64,000 bases of DNA from Mesorhizobium sp. 1M-11. GTDB taxonomy: Bacteria; Pseudomonadota; Alphaproteobacteria; Rhizobiales; Rhizobiaceae. The translations under genes were made by a program, and so were the position numbers. The notes beneath the pieces are model-generated. The model was given only the letters and a program-made list of their open reading frames with translations. It made no database searches and had not been told where the DNA came from. Positions 52,743 to 61,377 of this stretch are shown here, one piece after another; positions within the stretch are counted from its first letter, which is position 1; the number at the start of each line of letters is the position of its first letter. The DNA lies in contig NZ_LJSD01000075.1 in NCBI RefSeq assembly GCF_001303895.1, forward strand, positions 193,501 through 257,500, read 5' to 3'.

Positions 52743-52907
52743 ATGCCCATCCTGTTTTTGCTGCCGCTGGGTGCGTTGTTCAGCTTTGCGGCAGCGTGCC
52801 TGACGAAGGGGCGCGCCCGGTACGCGTATGTCGCGATTGGCTGTTTGATGTCGGCTATCTGGCTTCTGTATGTGGTGCTGCTGATCAATCTGGAGCTGCC
52901 GGACTGA
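52743..52907 (+). CDS. Small two-helix membrane protein (54 residues)
   Basis: The ATG at 52743 opens a 54-codon frame ending TGA. The product has two hydrophobic stretches (about 3-19 and 28-47) separated by a basic turn (TKGRARY), a helical-hairpin topology. There is an AGAGAA-type sequence upstream but no strong Shine-Dalgarno. No family recognised; probably co-transcribed with the small exported protein. Confidence 0.5.
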   Translation: MPILFLLPLGALFSFAAACLTKGRARYAYVAIGCLMSAIWLLYVVLLINLELPD

Positions 52908-52997
52908 CACCAGTCGATATCCGGTATTTTCTATAATCGCGCAGCAGCCGCTTTCCGGCACAGTTTCATGAGTAGCCCTTAATCGCAGCCGCCCTCG

Positions 52998-53129
52998 CTA
53001 GGGCGTCGGCTGTTTTGGGGTCAGATCCTGCGGCTGATCGCGCAGGACGCGCAGTTCGTACCACAGAGCGTTGAGAATGCCGACCGTGGCGGCGAGGCCG
53101 AGGCCGAGTATCCAGGCAAAGTACCACAT
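52998..53129 (-). CDS. cydX: Cytochrome bd oxidase small subunit CydX
   Basis: A 43-residue single-helix protein starting MWYFAWILGLGLAATVGILN, nearly the same as the E. coli CydX opening (MWYFAWILG). CydX stabilises the haem site of cytochrome bd. AGGAGG is spaced seven bases from the ATG at 53129; the ATG two codons upstream is too close to it. It is downstream of cydB in the same direction, but a 105-base palindromic repeat separates them. Confidence 0.9.
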   Translation of the reverse strand: MWYFAWILGLGLAATVGILNALWYELRVLRDQPQDLTPKQPTP

Positions 53130-53144
53130 GGCCATTCCTCCTTT

Positions 53145-53250
53145 TAGAGCGCCGCGCGTCCATTTGGACGCGCAAAGGACGCTCTAACATTTTGAATCTA
53201 CACATCGTGCTTTCCGAAAATCGAAACCGATTTTCGGGCCGATGTGCTAG
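53145..53250. repeat. Intergenic palindromic repeat, family B, copy 2
   Basis: Reverse orientation of the element at 12040: GAGCGCCGCGCGTCC-ATTT-GGACGCGCAAAGGACGCTC hairpin, then a CACATCG...CGATGTG stem enclosing CCGAAAATCG/CGATTTTCGG. It fills the cydB-cydX gap, overlapping the cydB stop region. Confidence 0.88.
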
Positions 53251-54398
53251 TAAGCGTGATCCGCGTCGTGGATGTCCTTTTCGCTCACCTTGCCCCACAG
53301 CACTCGGTAGACCCACGCGGTGTAGAGCAAGATGAGCGGCAGGAAGATCGCGGTGGCGAACAGCATGTTGCGCAGCGTCGCCCGGCTGGACGAGGCGTCG
53401 AACACAGCCAGCGAATGGCCGGGATTGGTGCTCGACGGCAGGATGATCGGGAACATCGCCAGCCCGACCGTGGCGATGATGCAGACGATCGAAAGCTGCG
53501 ATGCGAAGAAGGTCAGACCGGCCTTGCGTGCGCGGAAGCCTGCTGCGGCCACCAATGGCAGCAGAATGCCGAGCAACGGCACCAGCCACAGAAGCGGCAT
53601 GTTCTGGAAATTACGCAGCCACGCCCCGGCATTCTCGGCAACCGTCTTGCGCAGCGGATTGGATGGTCCGTCCCAGACGATCGGGCTCGTCACCTCGTAG
53701 CCGCCGAACCAACCGAGGAAAATGAAGACGCCGCCCAGCGCGAACAGGACCGCGGCCAGCAGTGCCGCCTTCGGGCCGATCGCTGCGGCACGCTCGCCGA
53801 CCACCCCGTCCGCCTTGAAGGCGAGCCACGCTGCGCCATGCATGACCAGCATCGCCACCGACACCAGCCCGCAGAAGATCGCCAGCGGGTTGAGCAGGCC
53901 AAACAGGTTCCCCTCATAGATCGGGCGCAGATCATCCGTGAAATGGAAAGGCACGCCCTGCAGGACATTGCCGATCGCGACCCCGAAGATCAGGGCCGGC
54001 ACCGCGCCGCCGATGAACAATGCCCAATCCCAGTTGTTGCGCCAGCGCTGGCTGTCGCGCTTGGAACGGTATTTGAATCCGACCGGCCGCAGGATCAGCG
54101 CGAACAGCACAAGGAACATCGCCAGGTAGAAACCCGAGAAGCTCATCGCGTAAAGCGCGGGCCAGGCAGCGAAGATCGCGCCGCCGCCGAGGATGAACCA
54201 CACCTGATTGCCTTCCCAGACCGGACCGACGGTGTTGATGGCGACGCGGCGTTCGATGTCGGTCTTTGCCACGAAAGGAAGCAGGACACCCACCCCCATG
54301 TCGAAACCGTCCGTCACGGCAAAGGCGATCAGCAGAACGCCCAGCAAAATCCACCAGATCAGGCGAAGCGTGGTGTAGTCGAAAAGAAACTCGATCAT
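53247..54398 (-). CDS. cydB: Cytochrome bd ubiquinol oxidase subunit II
   Basis: Membrane subunit of the high-oxygen-affinity cytochrome bd terminal oxidase; 383 residues, about eight to nine helices. Family blocks: IWWILLGVLLIAFAVTDGFDMGVGVLLPF, NTVGPVWEGNQVWFILGGGAIFAAWP, and the late FPIILPSSTNPGHSLAVFDASSS. It follows cydA by 24 bases and precedes cydX. Confidence 0.95.
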   Translation of the reverse strand: MIEFLFDYTTLRLIWWILLGVLLIAFAVTDGFDMGVGVLLPFVAKTDIERRVAINTVGPVWEGNQVWFILGGGAIFAAWPALYAMSFSGFYLAMFLVLFALILRPVGFKYRSKRDSQRWRNNWDWALFIGGAVPALIFGVAIGNVLQGVPFHFTDDLRPIYEGNLFGLLNPLAIFCGLVSVAMLVMHGAAWLAFKADGVVGERAAAIGPKAALLAAVLFALGGVFIFLGWFGGYEVTSPIVWDGPSNPLRKTVAENAGAWLRNFQNMPLLWLVPLLGILLPLVAAAGFRARKAGLTFFASQLSIVCIIATVGLAMFPIILPSSTNPGHSLAVFDASSSRATLRNMLFATAIFLPLILLYTAWVYRVLWGKVSEKDIHDADHAY

Positions 54399-54422
54399 AT
54401 CCGTGTTCCTTGATCCAGGTGC

Positions 54423-55982
54423 CTATTCCGCGGGAACAAGTGTGGCGCTGCGCGAGATCTCGGCATGTTCAGTTGCCGGCCCTTTGGCTATGGCGGCCAG
54501 CATGAGCCGGACTTCGATGACGGCGAGCGTGCCGTAGACCAGCGTGAAGCCGAGTATGGTAATGATGAGATCGCTGATGCCGAGCTGTGAGGTTGCAAGG
54601 AAAGTCGGCAACACGCCTTCGATGACCCAGGGCTGGCGGCCGAACTCGGCCACGAACCAGCCGACCTCGACTGCTATCCAGGGAAGAGGCATGGCGAACA
54701 GCGCCATGCGGAACAGCCAGCGCGGCGCCGGAGCCTCGCGCATCGTGTACCAGAGAGACGTCAGGAACACCGCGAGCAGCAGGAAACCGCACGCCACCAT
54801 GATGCGGAACGTGAAGAAGATCGCCGGAACGGTGGGCACCGTATCCCACGCTGCCTGCTTGATCTGCTCCTCCGTCGCCTGGCGTGGATCGGCGACATAA
54901 CGCTTCAGAAGCAGCGCGTAGCCAAGATCGGCACGGGTTGCGTCGAAGCTTGCTCGAGCGGCGGCATTGTTGCGGTCGGCCTTCAACTGTTCCAGCGCAT
55001 CATAGGCGGGAATGCCGTCGCGGATGCGCTTTTCGGCGCGTTCCACCAGCTCGAATATGCCGGGAATCTGCTTGTCGATCGAACGCGTGCCGATCAGTCC
55101 CATCACCCAGGGAATCCGGATCGCGAAATGCGTGGTCTTGTCCTGCATGTCGGGAATGCCGATGGCCGTGAAGGAAGCGGGCGCCGGCTCGGTTTCCCAC
55201 ATGGCCTCCATGGCGGCCAGTTTCATTTTCTGGTTGTCGGTGATCTCGTAGCCGCTCTCGTCGCCGAGCACGATCACGGACAGAGCCGACGCCGTGCCGA
55301 AGGCGGCGGCGATCACGAAGGAACGCTTGGCCAGTTCGATATGGCGTCCGCGCAGCATGTAGAAGGCCGAGATGCCAAGCACGAAGGTCGCACCACAGAC
55401 GTAGCCGGCGGACACCGTATGGACGAATTTCGCCTGTGCGACCGGGTTGAACAGAACTGCAATGAAGTCGGTGACTTCCATGCGCATCGTGTCGGTGTTG
55501 AAGGCAGCTCCGACCGGGTTCTGCATCCAGCCATTGGCGATCAGGATCCACAGCGCTGAGAAGTTGGTGCCGAGCGCGACGAGCCAGGTGACGGCAAGAT
55601 GCGCCCGGGCGGAAAGCTTCTCCCAGCCGAAGAAGAACAGTCCGACGAATGTGGCTTCCAGGAAGAAAGCCATCAGGCCCTCGATGGCGAGCGGCGCGCC
55701 GAAGACATCGCCGACATAGTGCGAATAGAAGGCCCAGTTCATTCCGAACTGGAATTCCATCGTGATGCCTGTCGCGACACCGAGCGCGAAGTTGATACCG
55801 AACAGCACGCCCCAGAACTTGGTCATGTCGCGCCAGATGGTTCGCTCGGTCATGACATAGACCGTCTCCATCATTGCGATCATGATGGAGAGACCGAGGG
55901 TCAGCGGCACGAACAGGAAGTGATACATCGCGGTCAGCGCAAATTGCAGGCGCGACAATTCGACGAGTAGCGGATCGGTCAT
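54423..55982 (-). CDS. cydA: Cytochrome bd ubiquinol oxidase subunit I
   Basis: Haem-bearing subunit that oxidises quinol and reduces oxygen to water without proton pumping. 519 residues. Candidate haem ligands are His21 (TAMYHFLFVP) and His188 (KFVHTVSAGY), with the conserved Met in the later helix; acidic residues for haem access are in APLAIEGLMAFFLE. The quinol-site region includes GRQPWVIEGVLPT. The Q-loop is of the short type. The gene is divergent from cydDC, with a 128-base gap in which I see no clear FNR/FixK (TTGAT-N4-ATCAA) site. Confidence 0.95.
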   Translation of the reverse strand: MTDPLLVELSRLQFALTAMYHFLFVPLTLGLSIMIAMMETVYVMTERTIWRDMTKFWGVLFGINFALGVATGITMEFQFGMNWAFYSHYVGDVFGAPLAIEGLMAFFLEATFVGLFFFGWEKLSARAHLAVTWLVALGTNFSALWILIANGWMQNPVGAAFNTDTMRMEVTDFIAVLFNPVAQAKFVHTVSAGYVCGATFVLGISAFYMLRGRHIELAKRSFVIAAAFGTASALSVIVLGDESGYEITDNQKMKLAAMEAMWETEPAPASFTAIGIPDMQDKTTHFAIRIPWVMGLIGTRSIDKQIPGIFELVERAEKRIRDGIPAYDALEQLKADRNNAAARASFDATRADLGYALLLKRYVADPRQATEEQIKQAAWDTVPTVPAIFFTFRIMVACGFLLLAVFLTSLWYTMREAPAPRWLFRMALFAMPLPWIAVEVGWFVAEFGRQPWVIEGVLPTFLATSQLGISDLIITILGFTLVYGTLAVIEVRLMLAAIAKGPATEHAEISRSATLVPAE

Positions 55983-56110
55983 CAGGCGTCCCCTATAGGC
56001 GTCACGACGCTCACTATAAGACGAGCATAATATGATGAATACAATAGCTTACCCCGTGCCTCTTCGCCGCAAGCCCGGATGAACAACAGGTAGAGACCCC
56101 AGCAAGGCAG

Positions 56111-57730
56111 ATGAGCCCAGCCCCGAAACGGATATTCTCTGACAGCCAGATGGCATCCGGTATGCTCACGCTGGCACGTTCGCTGGCGGTTGGCGGGTTG
56201 CGCGGCACACTTTTGCTGCAGATATTGCGCACTGTGTTGCGCCTGGTTTTTGCCGGCACGCTGGCAATCTTTGCCGGCGTCATGATTGAAGCCGAAGCCG
56301 TCTCGGTCCCGGTGGTTGTTGTTGGCCTTGCCACGCTGCTTCTCGCGGTGCTGGTCGGTCTTTTTGCCGATCGGCAGCAGGCCGCGGCAGAATTTTCCGT
56401 GGCCCAGGGGCTGCGTGAAAGCGCCCGGGAAAAGCTGGCCGCAATGCCAGCGCGAACAGTTCAGGCCCTGCCCGCAGGCGCTCTGATTGCAGGTCTCCAG
56501 CGCTACCCGGAAGCGCTGTCGGCACTTGTCGTCGGCCATCGCGCCGCTGCTCTCATGCTGGGCATCGTTCCGGTTCTGGTGGTGTGTGCAATCGTCGCGG
56601 TGTCCTGGCAGGCGGCCTTGGCGCTGCTTTTTGCCACGCCCGTCATGATCGCCTTCTTCATTCTGGTCGGCGGCACAATCCATGCCCGGGCACAACATCA
56701 GGAACGCGCCTTCGGGCAACTCGCGACGCAATTCGACGACCGCATCCGCACATTGCCGACCATTCTGTCCGCACATGGCGTGGATCACGAACGCAGGAAG
56801 CTGGCGGTCAGGATGGCGGCTTATGCGGACAGCACCATGAACATGCTGAAGGTGGCTTTCCTCAATGCCGGTGTCATCGATTTCTTCTCATCGCTTTCGA
56901 TCGCCATTCTGGCGGTCTTCCTCGGCCTGGGCCATCTCAAGCTGGTCGACATTCCCGGCTTCTCAGGCATGCAGCTGTGGCAGAGCCTTTTCATCCTCAT
57001 GCTGGCACCTGAGTTCTTCGCGCCTTTCCGCCGCTATGCGGAGCAGTATCACGCCAAGGCGGAAGGCAATGCGGCCGCCCTGGCGATGGATGGCTTCCTG
57101 GCCGGGCCGGCCACCCTCGATCAGACGATGCCCCTCGCCTTCGACCGATTCGAAGGTGACTTGCGCCTACCTCCGAAAGGGATCGTGGCGATTGTCGGCG
57201 AAAGCGGAGCCGGGAAATCGACACTGTTGCGCCGGCTTGCCGGCATCGAGACGCCGGCGGGCGCAAGGCGCGCGCAGCCGGATCCGGCATTTGTGAAAGG
57301 CGTCGACTGGATCTCGACCGACACGCCCATTCAAGCCGGCACGCTCGCGGATGCGCTTTCCTGGAACCGGGCCGAGCATACCCCGGCAAAGGTGTTGTCT
57401 GCGGCGGAGCGCGTCCTACTGCTGGACGACACTTTGCTGCCGGGCGGGCTGGACGCGCGGATAAGGGCTGGCGGCGAAAACCTGTCGGGCGGGCAGCGCC
57501 TCAGGCTCGGCGTTGCGCGCGCGCTCATATCCGATCGCCCGATTTTTGCCGACGAACCAACCGCCAAGCTCGATGTTGCCAACGCCGCTCGCGTCAGGGA
57601 CGCCCTGGCGGATTGTGCTTGCGAAAGGCTAGTGGTCGTGGCGACCCATGACCCGGAATTGAAAGCTCTGGCTGTGCTGGTTATCGACCTCGACCGGCGA
57701 AGGTCCAGCCAACGGGAAGTCGCGGTATGA
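56111..57730 (+). CDS. cydD: Thiol reductant ABC exporter subunit CydD
   Basis: Half-transporter of CydDC, which exports glutathione/cysteine or binds haem to allow cytochrome bd assembly. 539 residues: a six-helix membrane domain and an ATPase with Walker A IVGESGAGKSTLLRR, signature NLSGGQRLRLGVARALI and Walker B PIFADEPTAKLD. CydD precedes CydC as usual; the stop overlaps the cydC ATG (ATGA). AAGG lies before the ATG at 56111. Divergent from cydAB, not in one operon with it as in many relatives. Confidence 0.9.
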   Translation: MSPAPKRIFSDSQMASGMLTLARSLAVGGLRGTLLLQILRTVLRLVFAGTLAIFAGVMIEAEAVSVPVVVVGLATLLLAVLVGLFADRQQAAAEFSVAQGLRESAREKLAAMPARTVQALPAGALIAGLQRYPEALSALVVGHRAAALMLGIVPVLVVCAIVAVSWQAALALLFATPVMIAFFILVGGTIHARAQHQERAFGQLATQFDDRIRTLPTILSAHGVDHERRKLAVRMAAYADSTMNMLKVAFLNAGVIDFFSSLSIAILAVFLGLGHLKLVDIPGFSGMQLWQSLFILMLAPEFFAPFRRYAEQYHAKAEGNAAALAMDGFLAGPATLDQTMPLAFDRFEGDLRLPPKGIVAIVGESGAGKSTLLRRLAGIETPAGARRAQPDPAFVKGVDWISTDTPIQAGTLADALSWNRAEHTPAKVLSAAERVLLLDDTLLPGGLDARIRAGGENLSGGQRLRLGVARALISDRPIFADEPTAKLDVANAARVRDALADCACERLVVVATHDPELKALAVLVIDLDRRRSSQREVAV

Positions 57731-59385
57731 GCGTCTTCATTTCGCCTGAAGAGAACAAAGGTGAGGCTCCACGCGGCTCGATCTTCTGGTGGCGCCTGGC
57801 CGTACTGCTTGCGCTGGTGGCGCTGTTCGCGAGCATCCTGCTGACCGGCGTTTCGGTCTGGTTTCTTGGCGCGGTCGCCTTGGCCGGTGCGGGCGGCGCG
57901 GCCTACACCTTCAATTTCCACTTCCCGGCGGCGTTGATCCGGTTGTTCGCCATGGCGCGCACGGCAGCCAAATACGGTGAGCGTCTTGCCGGACACAAGG
58001 CGGCACTGCTCGACCAGGTGTCCCGCCGCGCGATGTTGTTCTCGGCGATGGCTGCAGCACCAAGGGTGCGCAGCGTGAGTTGGCAACTCGGCGACCAGGA
58101 CAGGCTCGCGGATTTTATCGACGATGTCGAAAATCTGGATTTCGCCAAGCTCAGGGTGCAGTTGCCACTATTGGCAACGGCCACCGGCCTTGCCTTTGCT
58201 GTCGCCGCCACGCTTTTTGTCGCCCCCATGGCTCTGGTCGTGGTTTTGCCAATTCTGCTCGGCGTCGCCGCCTGTGCACGTTGGCTTCTGCCAAGCTTGG
58301 CACAGGATTGGCATTTCGCCCGCCTTCGCAGGCGTGCGGCAGGCAGACGGCTTGGCACAGCACTTGGCGCGGTCGTTCCACTGCAGGCGGAGCACGCCTG
58401 GCCGGAGACGTTGACCACATCATTCGCCGCGCTTTCAAGGGCTGACGCGCGGTTGCTCCTGTCGCGGCGCAGGATGGCCTTTGCGGATGCGCTTGTTGGC
58501 TTGCTTGGCCCCATCGCCAGCCTGGCAGTCCTGGGATCCGCATGGCTGAATGGTCAACGCGGAGACGCATTGCTCGCCGCCGCATTTGTCGCCTTCGCCT
58601 GGCTGGCCCTGGGCGAGATCGCGCAAGGCGCTTCGCGCATTCTTCATGCCCGTGTCAAAGAGGGCGCCGCATCGAAAGCGCTAAAGGCGTGGACCGCAGG
58701 CACGTCGCCTGACGATGCGCCGGCGCGCTCTCGACCTTTCCACTTGAGCAGATTGGAAATCATCGCGTTGCGACGTTGCGCACCGAACGGAAGGCCACTC
58801 GGCGGCACGGTGGATTTGATCCTGGAAGCCGGACGACCAACGGTGCTTTCCGGACCAAGCGGCTGCGGCAAGACATCCTTGTTGAAGCAGGTCGCCGGGT
58901 GGCTGGAGGCCGACGGCGGTGGAACGCTGATTGGCGACGGCATCGAGCTTGCGGCTTCCTCACGCAGGAAGCTCGCCTATCTTGGATTGCACGACGCGGC
59001 CGTGCTTTCGGATTCGGTTCGTGAGAATTTGTTCGCACCGGATGCAGCCGACGCCGAACGCTGGGCGGCACTCAATGTCGTCGAGCTTGGCGAGCGCGTT
59101 CGGCTCGCGGGCGGGCTTGATGGATGGATCACCCAAGACACGCTTTCATTGGGGGAGGCGCATCGGCTCAACCTTGCGCGCGCCTTGCTGAGCCCGCTTC
59201 CCATGATCCTGCTCGACGAACCAGGCGAACATCTGGACGGGGAACAGGCTCGCCGCATTGCCGAGCGCTTGATCGCCCGCCTTCAGGACCGCATCCTGCT
59301 TGTCTCCAGCCATAAGGCATCCGATGCTTGGGGAGCCGCGCAAGAGCTCAAGTTTGATGGGCTCGCCCTTCAGAGAGCCGAATAA
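57727..59385 (+). CDS. cydC: Thiol reductant ABC exporter subunit CydC
   Basis: Partner of CydD, 552 residues. The membrane domain has the CydC-type opening with MARTAAKYGERLAGHKAALLD. The ATPase keeps Walker A (LSGPSGCGKTSLLKQ) and Walker B (PMILLDEPGEHLDGE) but the signature motif reads TLSLGEAHRLNLARALL, lacking the LSGGQ glycines, and the segment after Walker B is EPGEHLD. In a heterodimer one degenerate site is tolerated, so CydD probably carries the main catalytic signature. Coupled to cydD by ATGA. Confidence 0.9.
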   Translation: MSVFISPEENKGEAPRGSIFWWRLAVLLALVALFASILLTGVSVWFLGAVALAGAGGAAYTFNFHFPAALIRLFAMARTAAKYGERLAGHKAALLDQVSRRAMLFSAMAAAPRVRSVSWQLGDQDRLADFIDDVENLDFAKLRVQLPLLATATGLAFAVAATLFVAPMALVVVLPILLGVAACARWLLPSLAQDWHFARLRRRAAGRRLGTALGAVVPLQAEHAWPETLTTSFAALSRADARLLLSRRRMAFADALVGLLGPIASLAVLGSAWLNGQRGDALLAAAFVAFAWLALGEIAQGASRILHARVKEGAASKALKAWTAGTSPDDAPARSRPFHLSRLEIIALRRCAPNGRPLGGTVDLILEAGRPTVLSGPSGCGKTSLLKQVAGWLEADGGGTLIGDGIELAASSRRKLAYLGLHDAAVLSDSVRENLFAPDAADAERWAALNVVELGERVRLAGGLDGWITQDTLSLGEAHRLNLARALLSPLPMILLDEPGEHLDGEQARRIAERLIARLQDRILLVSSHKASDAWGAAQELKFDGLALQRAE

Positions 59386-59450
59386 GAGTTCGAACCCGTC
59401 GTCAGGCACCTTACGCGAATGCGCCATCATGGCTCAGGCGCCGCGATTGC

Positions 59451-60350
59451 TCACCCGACCGCATCCCGCAACAGTCCCTCCAGCCAATCTGCGAAAACGT
59501 GGAGGCGGCGGGAAAGGTGCTGCCGGGTGGGATAGAGGATGGTCATGGCCATCGGTTCGGCCCTGTAGCCGGGCATCACCTCCACCAGCTCGCCCGCCTC
59601 GAGCTGCGGACGGACATCGTAGGCGGGGATCTGAATCAGCCCCAACCCGGCGAGGCAGCAGGCGATGTAGGCCTCGGCGCTGTTGGCCGTGACCCGGCTG
59701 CGCATCGGCCGCGCCATCAGGACGCCCTTCTCCAACCACTCCCATTCTTCGACCCGGCCGGTCGAGGGAGAGGCATAGTTGACCGCCCAATGATCGCCTA
59801 GGTCATCCGGCGTTATCGGCCTGCCGTGGCGTTCGAGATAGGAGGGGCTGGCGACATTGATGAGCGGCAACTGCCCGATCGAACGGGCGATCAGGCCGGA
59901 ATCGGCGAGTTCGCCAACCCGCAGGACGCAATCGACGCTGTCCTCTATCAGGTTGACGGCGCGATCGGTGACGCCGAGCTCGACATTGATCTCGGGATAC
60001 TGCTCGAGGAAGGCCGGCAGGGAGGGAATGACGATGAGCCGCCCGATGCGTCCCGGCACATCGATCTTCAGCCGGCCCGAGGGTTTCGATGCCGCATGCC
60101 TGAACAGGCCTTCCGTCTCTTCGACATCGGCTATCAGGCCGAGACAGCGCTCGTAGAAGGCGGTGCCGTCCTGGGTCGGCGACACCTGCCGTGTCGTGCG
60201 GTGCAGCAGGCGCGCGCCGAGACGGTCTTCCAGCTCGATGACCGCCGCTGAGACGGACGAACGCGGCATGCCCAGAGTAGCCGCCGCGCGCGTGAAGCTG
60301 GAGCATTCGACAACGCGTGTGAAGATGCGGAACAGATCTATGCGGTCCAC
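59451..60350 (-). CDS. LysR family transcriptional regulator
   Basis: A 299-residue LysR protein of the DsdC/CrgA-like group. The helix-turn-helix region (about 1-60) includes FTRVVECSSFTRAAATLGMPRS and ELEDRLGARLLHRTTRQV; the effector domain contains RLKIDVPGRIGRLIVIPSL and CVLRVGELADSG. It is divergent from the SDR gene, which it probably regulates. Confidence 0.9.
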   Translation of the reverse strand: MDRIDLFRIFTRVVECSSFTRAAATLGMPRSSVSAAVIELEDRLGARLLHRTTRQVSPTQDGTAFYERCLGLIADVEETEGLFRHAASKPSGRLKIDVPGRIGRLIVIPSLPAFLEQYPEINVELGVTDRAVNLIEDSVDCVLRVGELADSGLIARSIGQLPLINVASPSYLERHGRPITPDDLGDHWAVNYASPSTGRVEEWEWLEKGVLMARPMRSRVTANSAEAYIACCLAGLGLIQIPAYDVRPQLEAGELVEVMPGYRAEPMAMTILYPTRQHLSRRLHVFADWLEGLLRDAVG

Positions 60351-60484
60351 CGACTGCTTCCTTCAATTGGTATCTGTTTCTGACAAGTGATGTCAGTTTC
60401 GTCCACTTTATCATGAAATTCCAGACGATAGATTTTGGCAAGGCGACGCCAAGCGGCGCCGCACGAGGCAAAGGAGGCCACTCA

Positions 60485-61258
60485 ATGACCGATCACAGCA
60501 TCAAGGGCAAAACCGTTCTCATCGCCGGAGGCGCAAAGAACCTAGGCGGACTGATCGCCCGCGACCTCGCCGCGCATGGCGCGAAAGCCGTTGCCATCCA
60601 TTACAACAGCGCAGCAACCAAAGCCGACGCCGATGCCACCCTTGCCGCTGTGAAGGCTACAGGTGCCAAGGCAGTGGCTTTCCAGGCGGATCTCACCACG
60701 GCGGGCGCTATTGAAAAACTGTTTGCGGACGTGGTTGCAGCGGTCGGCAGGCCCGACATCGCCATCAACACCGTCGGCAAGGTGCTGAAGAAGCCGATGG
60801 TCGAGATCTCGGAAGCCGAATATGACGCGATGAGTGCGGTGAACGCCAAGACGGCCTTCTTCTTCCTCAAGGAGGCGGGCCGGCACGTCAGCGACAACGG
60901 CAAGATCTGCACGCTGGTGACCTCGTTGCTCGGCGCCTTCACGCCCTTCTATTCCAGCTATGCCGGCACCAAGGCACCGGTCGAGCATTTCACGCGCGCG
61001 GCTTCCAAGGAGTTCGGCGAGCGCGGCATCTCGGTGACAGCGATCGGACCCGGGCCGATGGACACGCCTTTCTTCTACCCGGCAGAGGGCGCGGATGCGG
61101 TCGCCTATCACAAGACGGCTGCGGCCCTTTCGAATTTCTCGAAAACCGGCCTGACCGACATCCAGGATATCGTGCCATGGATCCGAATGCTGGTCTCGGA
61201 AGGCTGGTGGATGACAGGCCAAACCATCCTCGTCAACGGCGGCTACACCACCAAGTAA
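60485..61258 (+). CDS. Short-chain dehydrogenase/reductase
   Basis: A 257-residue classical SDR. Cofactor motif VLIAGGAKNLGGLIARDLAA is a GxxxGxG variant with Asn; strand 4 has DIAINTVGKV; catalytic Ser/Tyr/Lys are in LVTSLLGAFTPFYSSYAGTKAPVE (YxxxK). The C-terminal WWMTGQTILVNGGYT is typical. AAAGGAGG precedes the ATG at 60485. A divergent LysR gene suggests inducible expression. Substrate unknown. Confidence 0.9.
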   Translation: MTDHSIKGKTVLIAGGAKNLGGLIARDLAAHGAKAVAIHYNSAATKADADATLAAVKATGAKAVAFQADLTTAGAIEKLFADVVAAVGRPDIAINTVGKVLKKPMVEISEAEYDAMSAVNAKTAFFFLKEAGRHVSDNGKICTLVTSLLGAFTPFYSSYAGTKAPVEHFTRAASKEFGERGISVTAIGPGPMDTPFFYPAEGADAVAYHKTAAALSNFSKTGLTDIQDIVPWIRMLVSEGWWMTGQTILVNGGYTTK

Positions 61259-61273
61259 GCCCTTGTTCCATCA

Positions 61274-61314
61274 CAAGCGGAGTTCTTCGCAAAGCCTGTG
61301 AAGAACCCCGCTTG
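61274..61314 (+). terminator. Long hairpin after the SDR gene
   Basis: CAAGCGG-A-GTTCTTC and GAAGAAC-C-CCGCTTG form a 14-pair stem with one A-C mismatch and an 11-base loop, 16 bases after the stop. No T-run follows. Confidence 0.55.
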
Positions 61315-61377
61315 CAACGATTGCGGTCAGGGCGGGTCGGTGTTCAATTTGGCGTTGTCTTTTTCGAGGGGAGTGAG

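Noticed and set aside
52040-52970. Genomic island at tRNA-Arg(CCT)
   Set aside because: No integrase and no repeated tRNA 3' end; known core genes (cyd) follow within 1 kb.
53244-54413. 389-codon frame antisense to cydB
   Set aside because: cydB is unambiguous; the antisense frame is a shadow.
55983-56110. FNR/FixK box between cydA and cydD
   Set aside because: The AT-rich gap has ATATGATGAATAC-like sequence but no TTGAT-N4-ATCAA symmetry.
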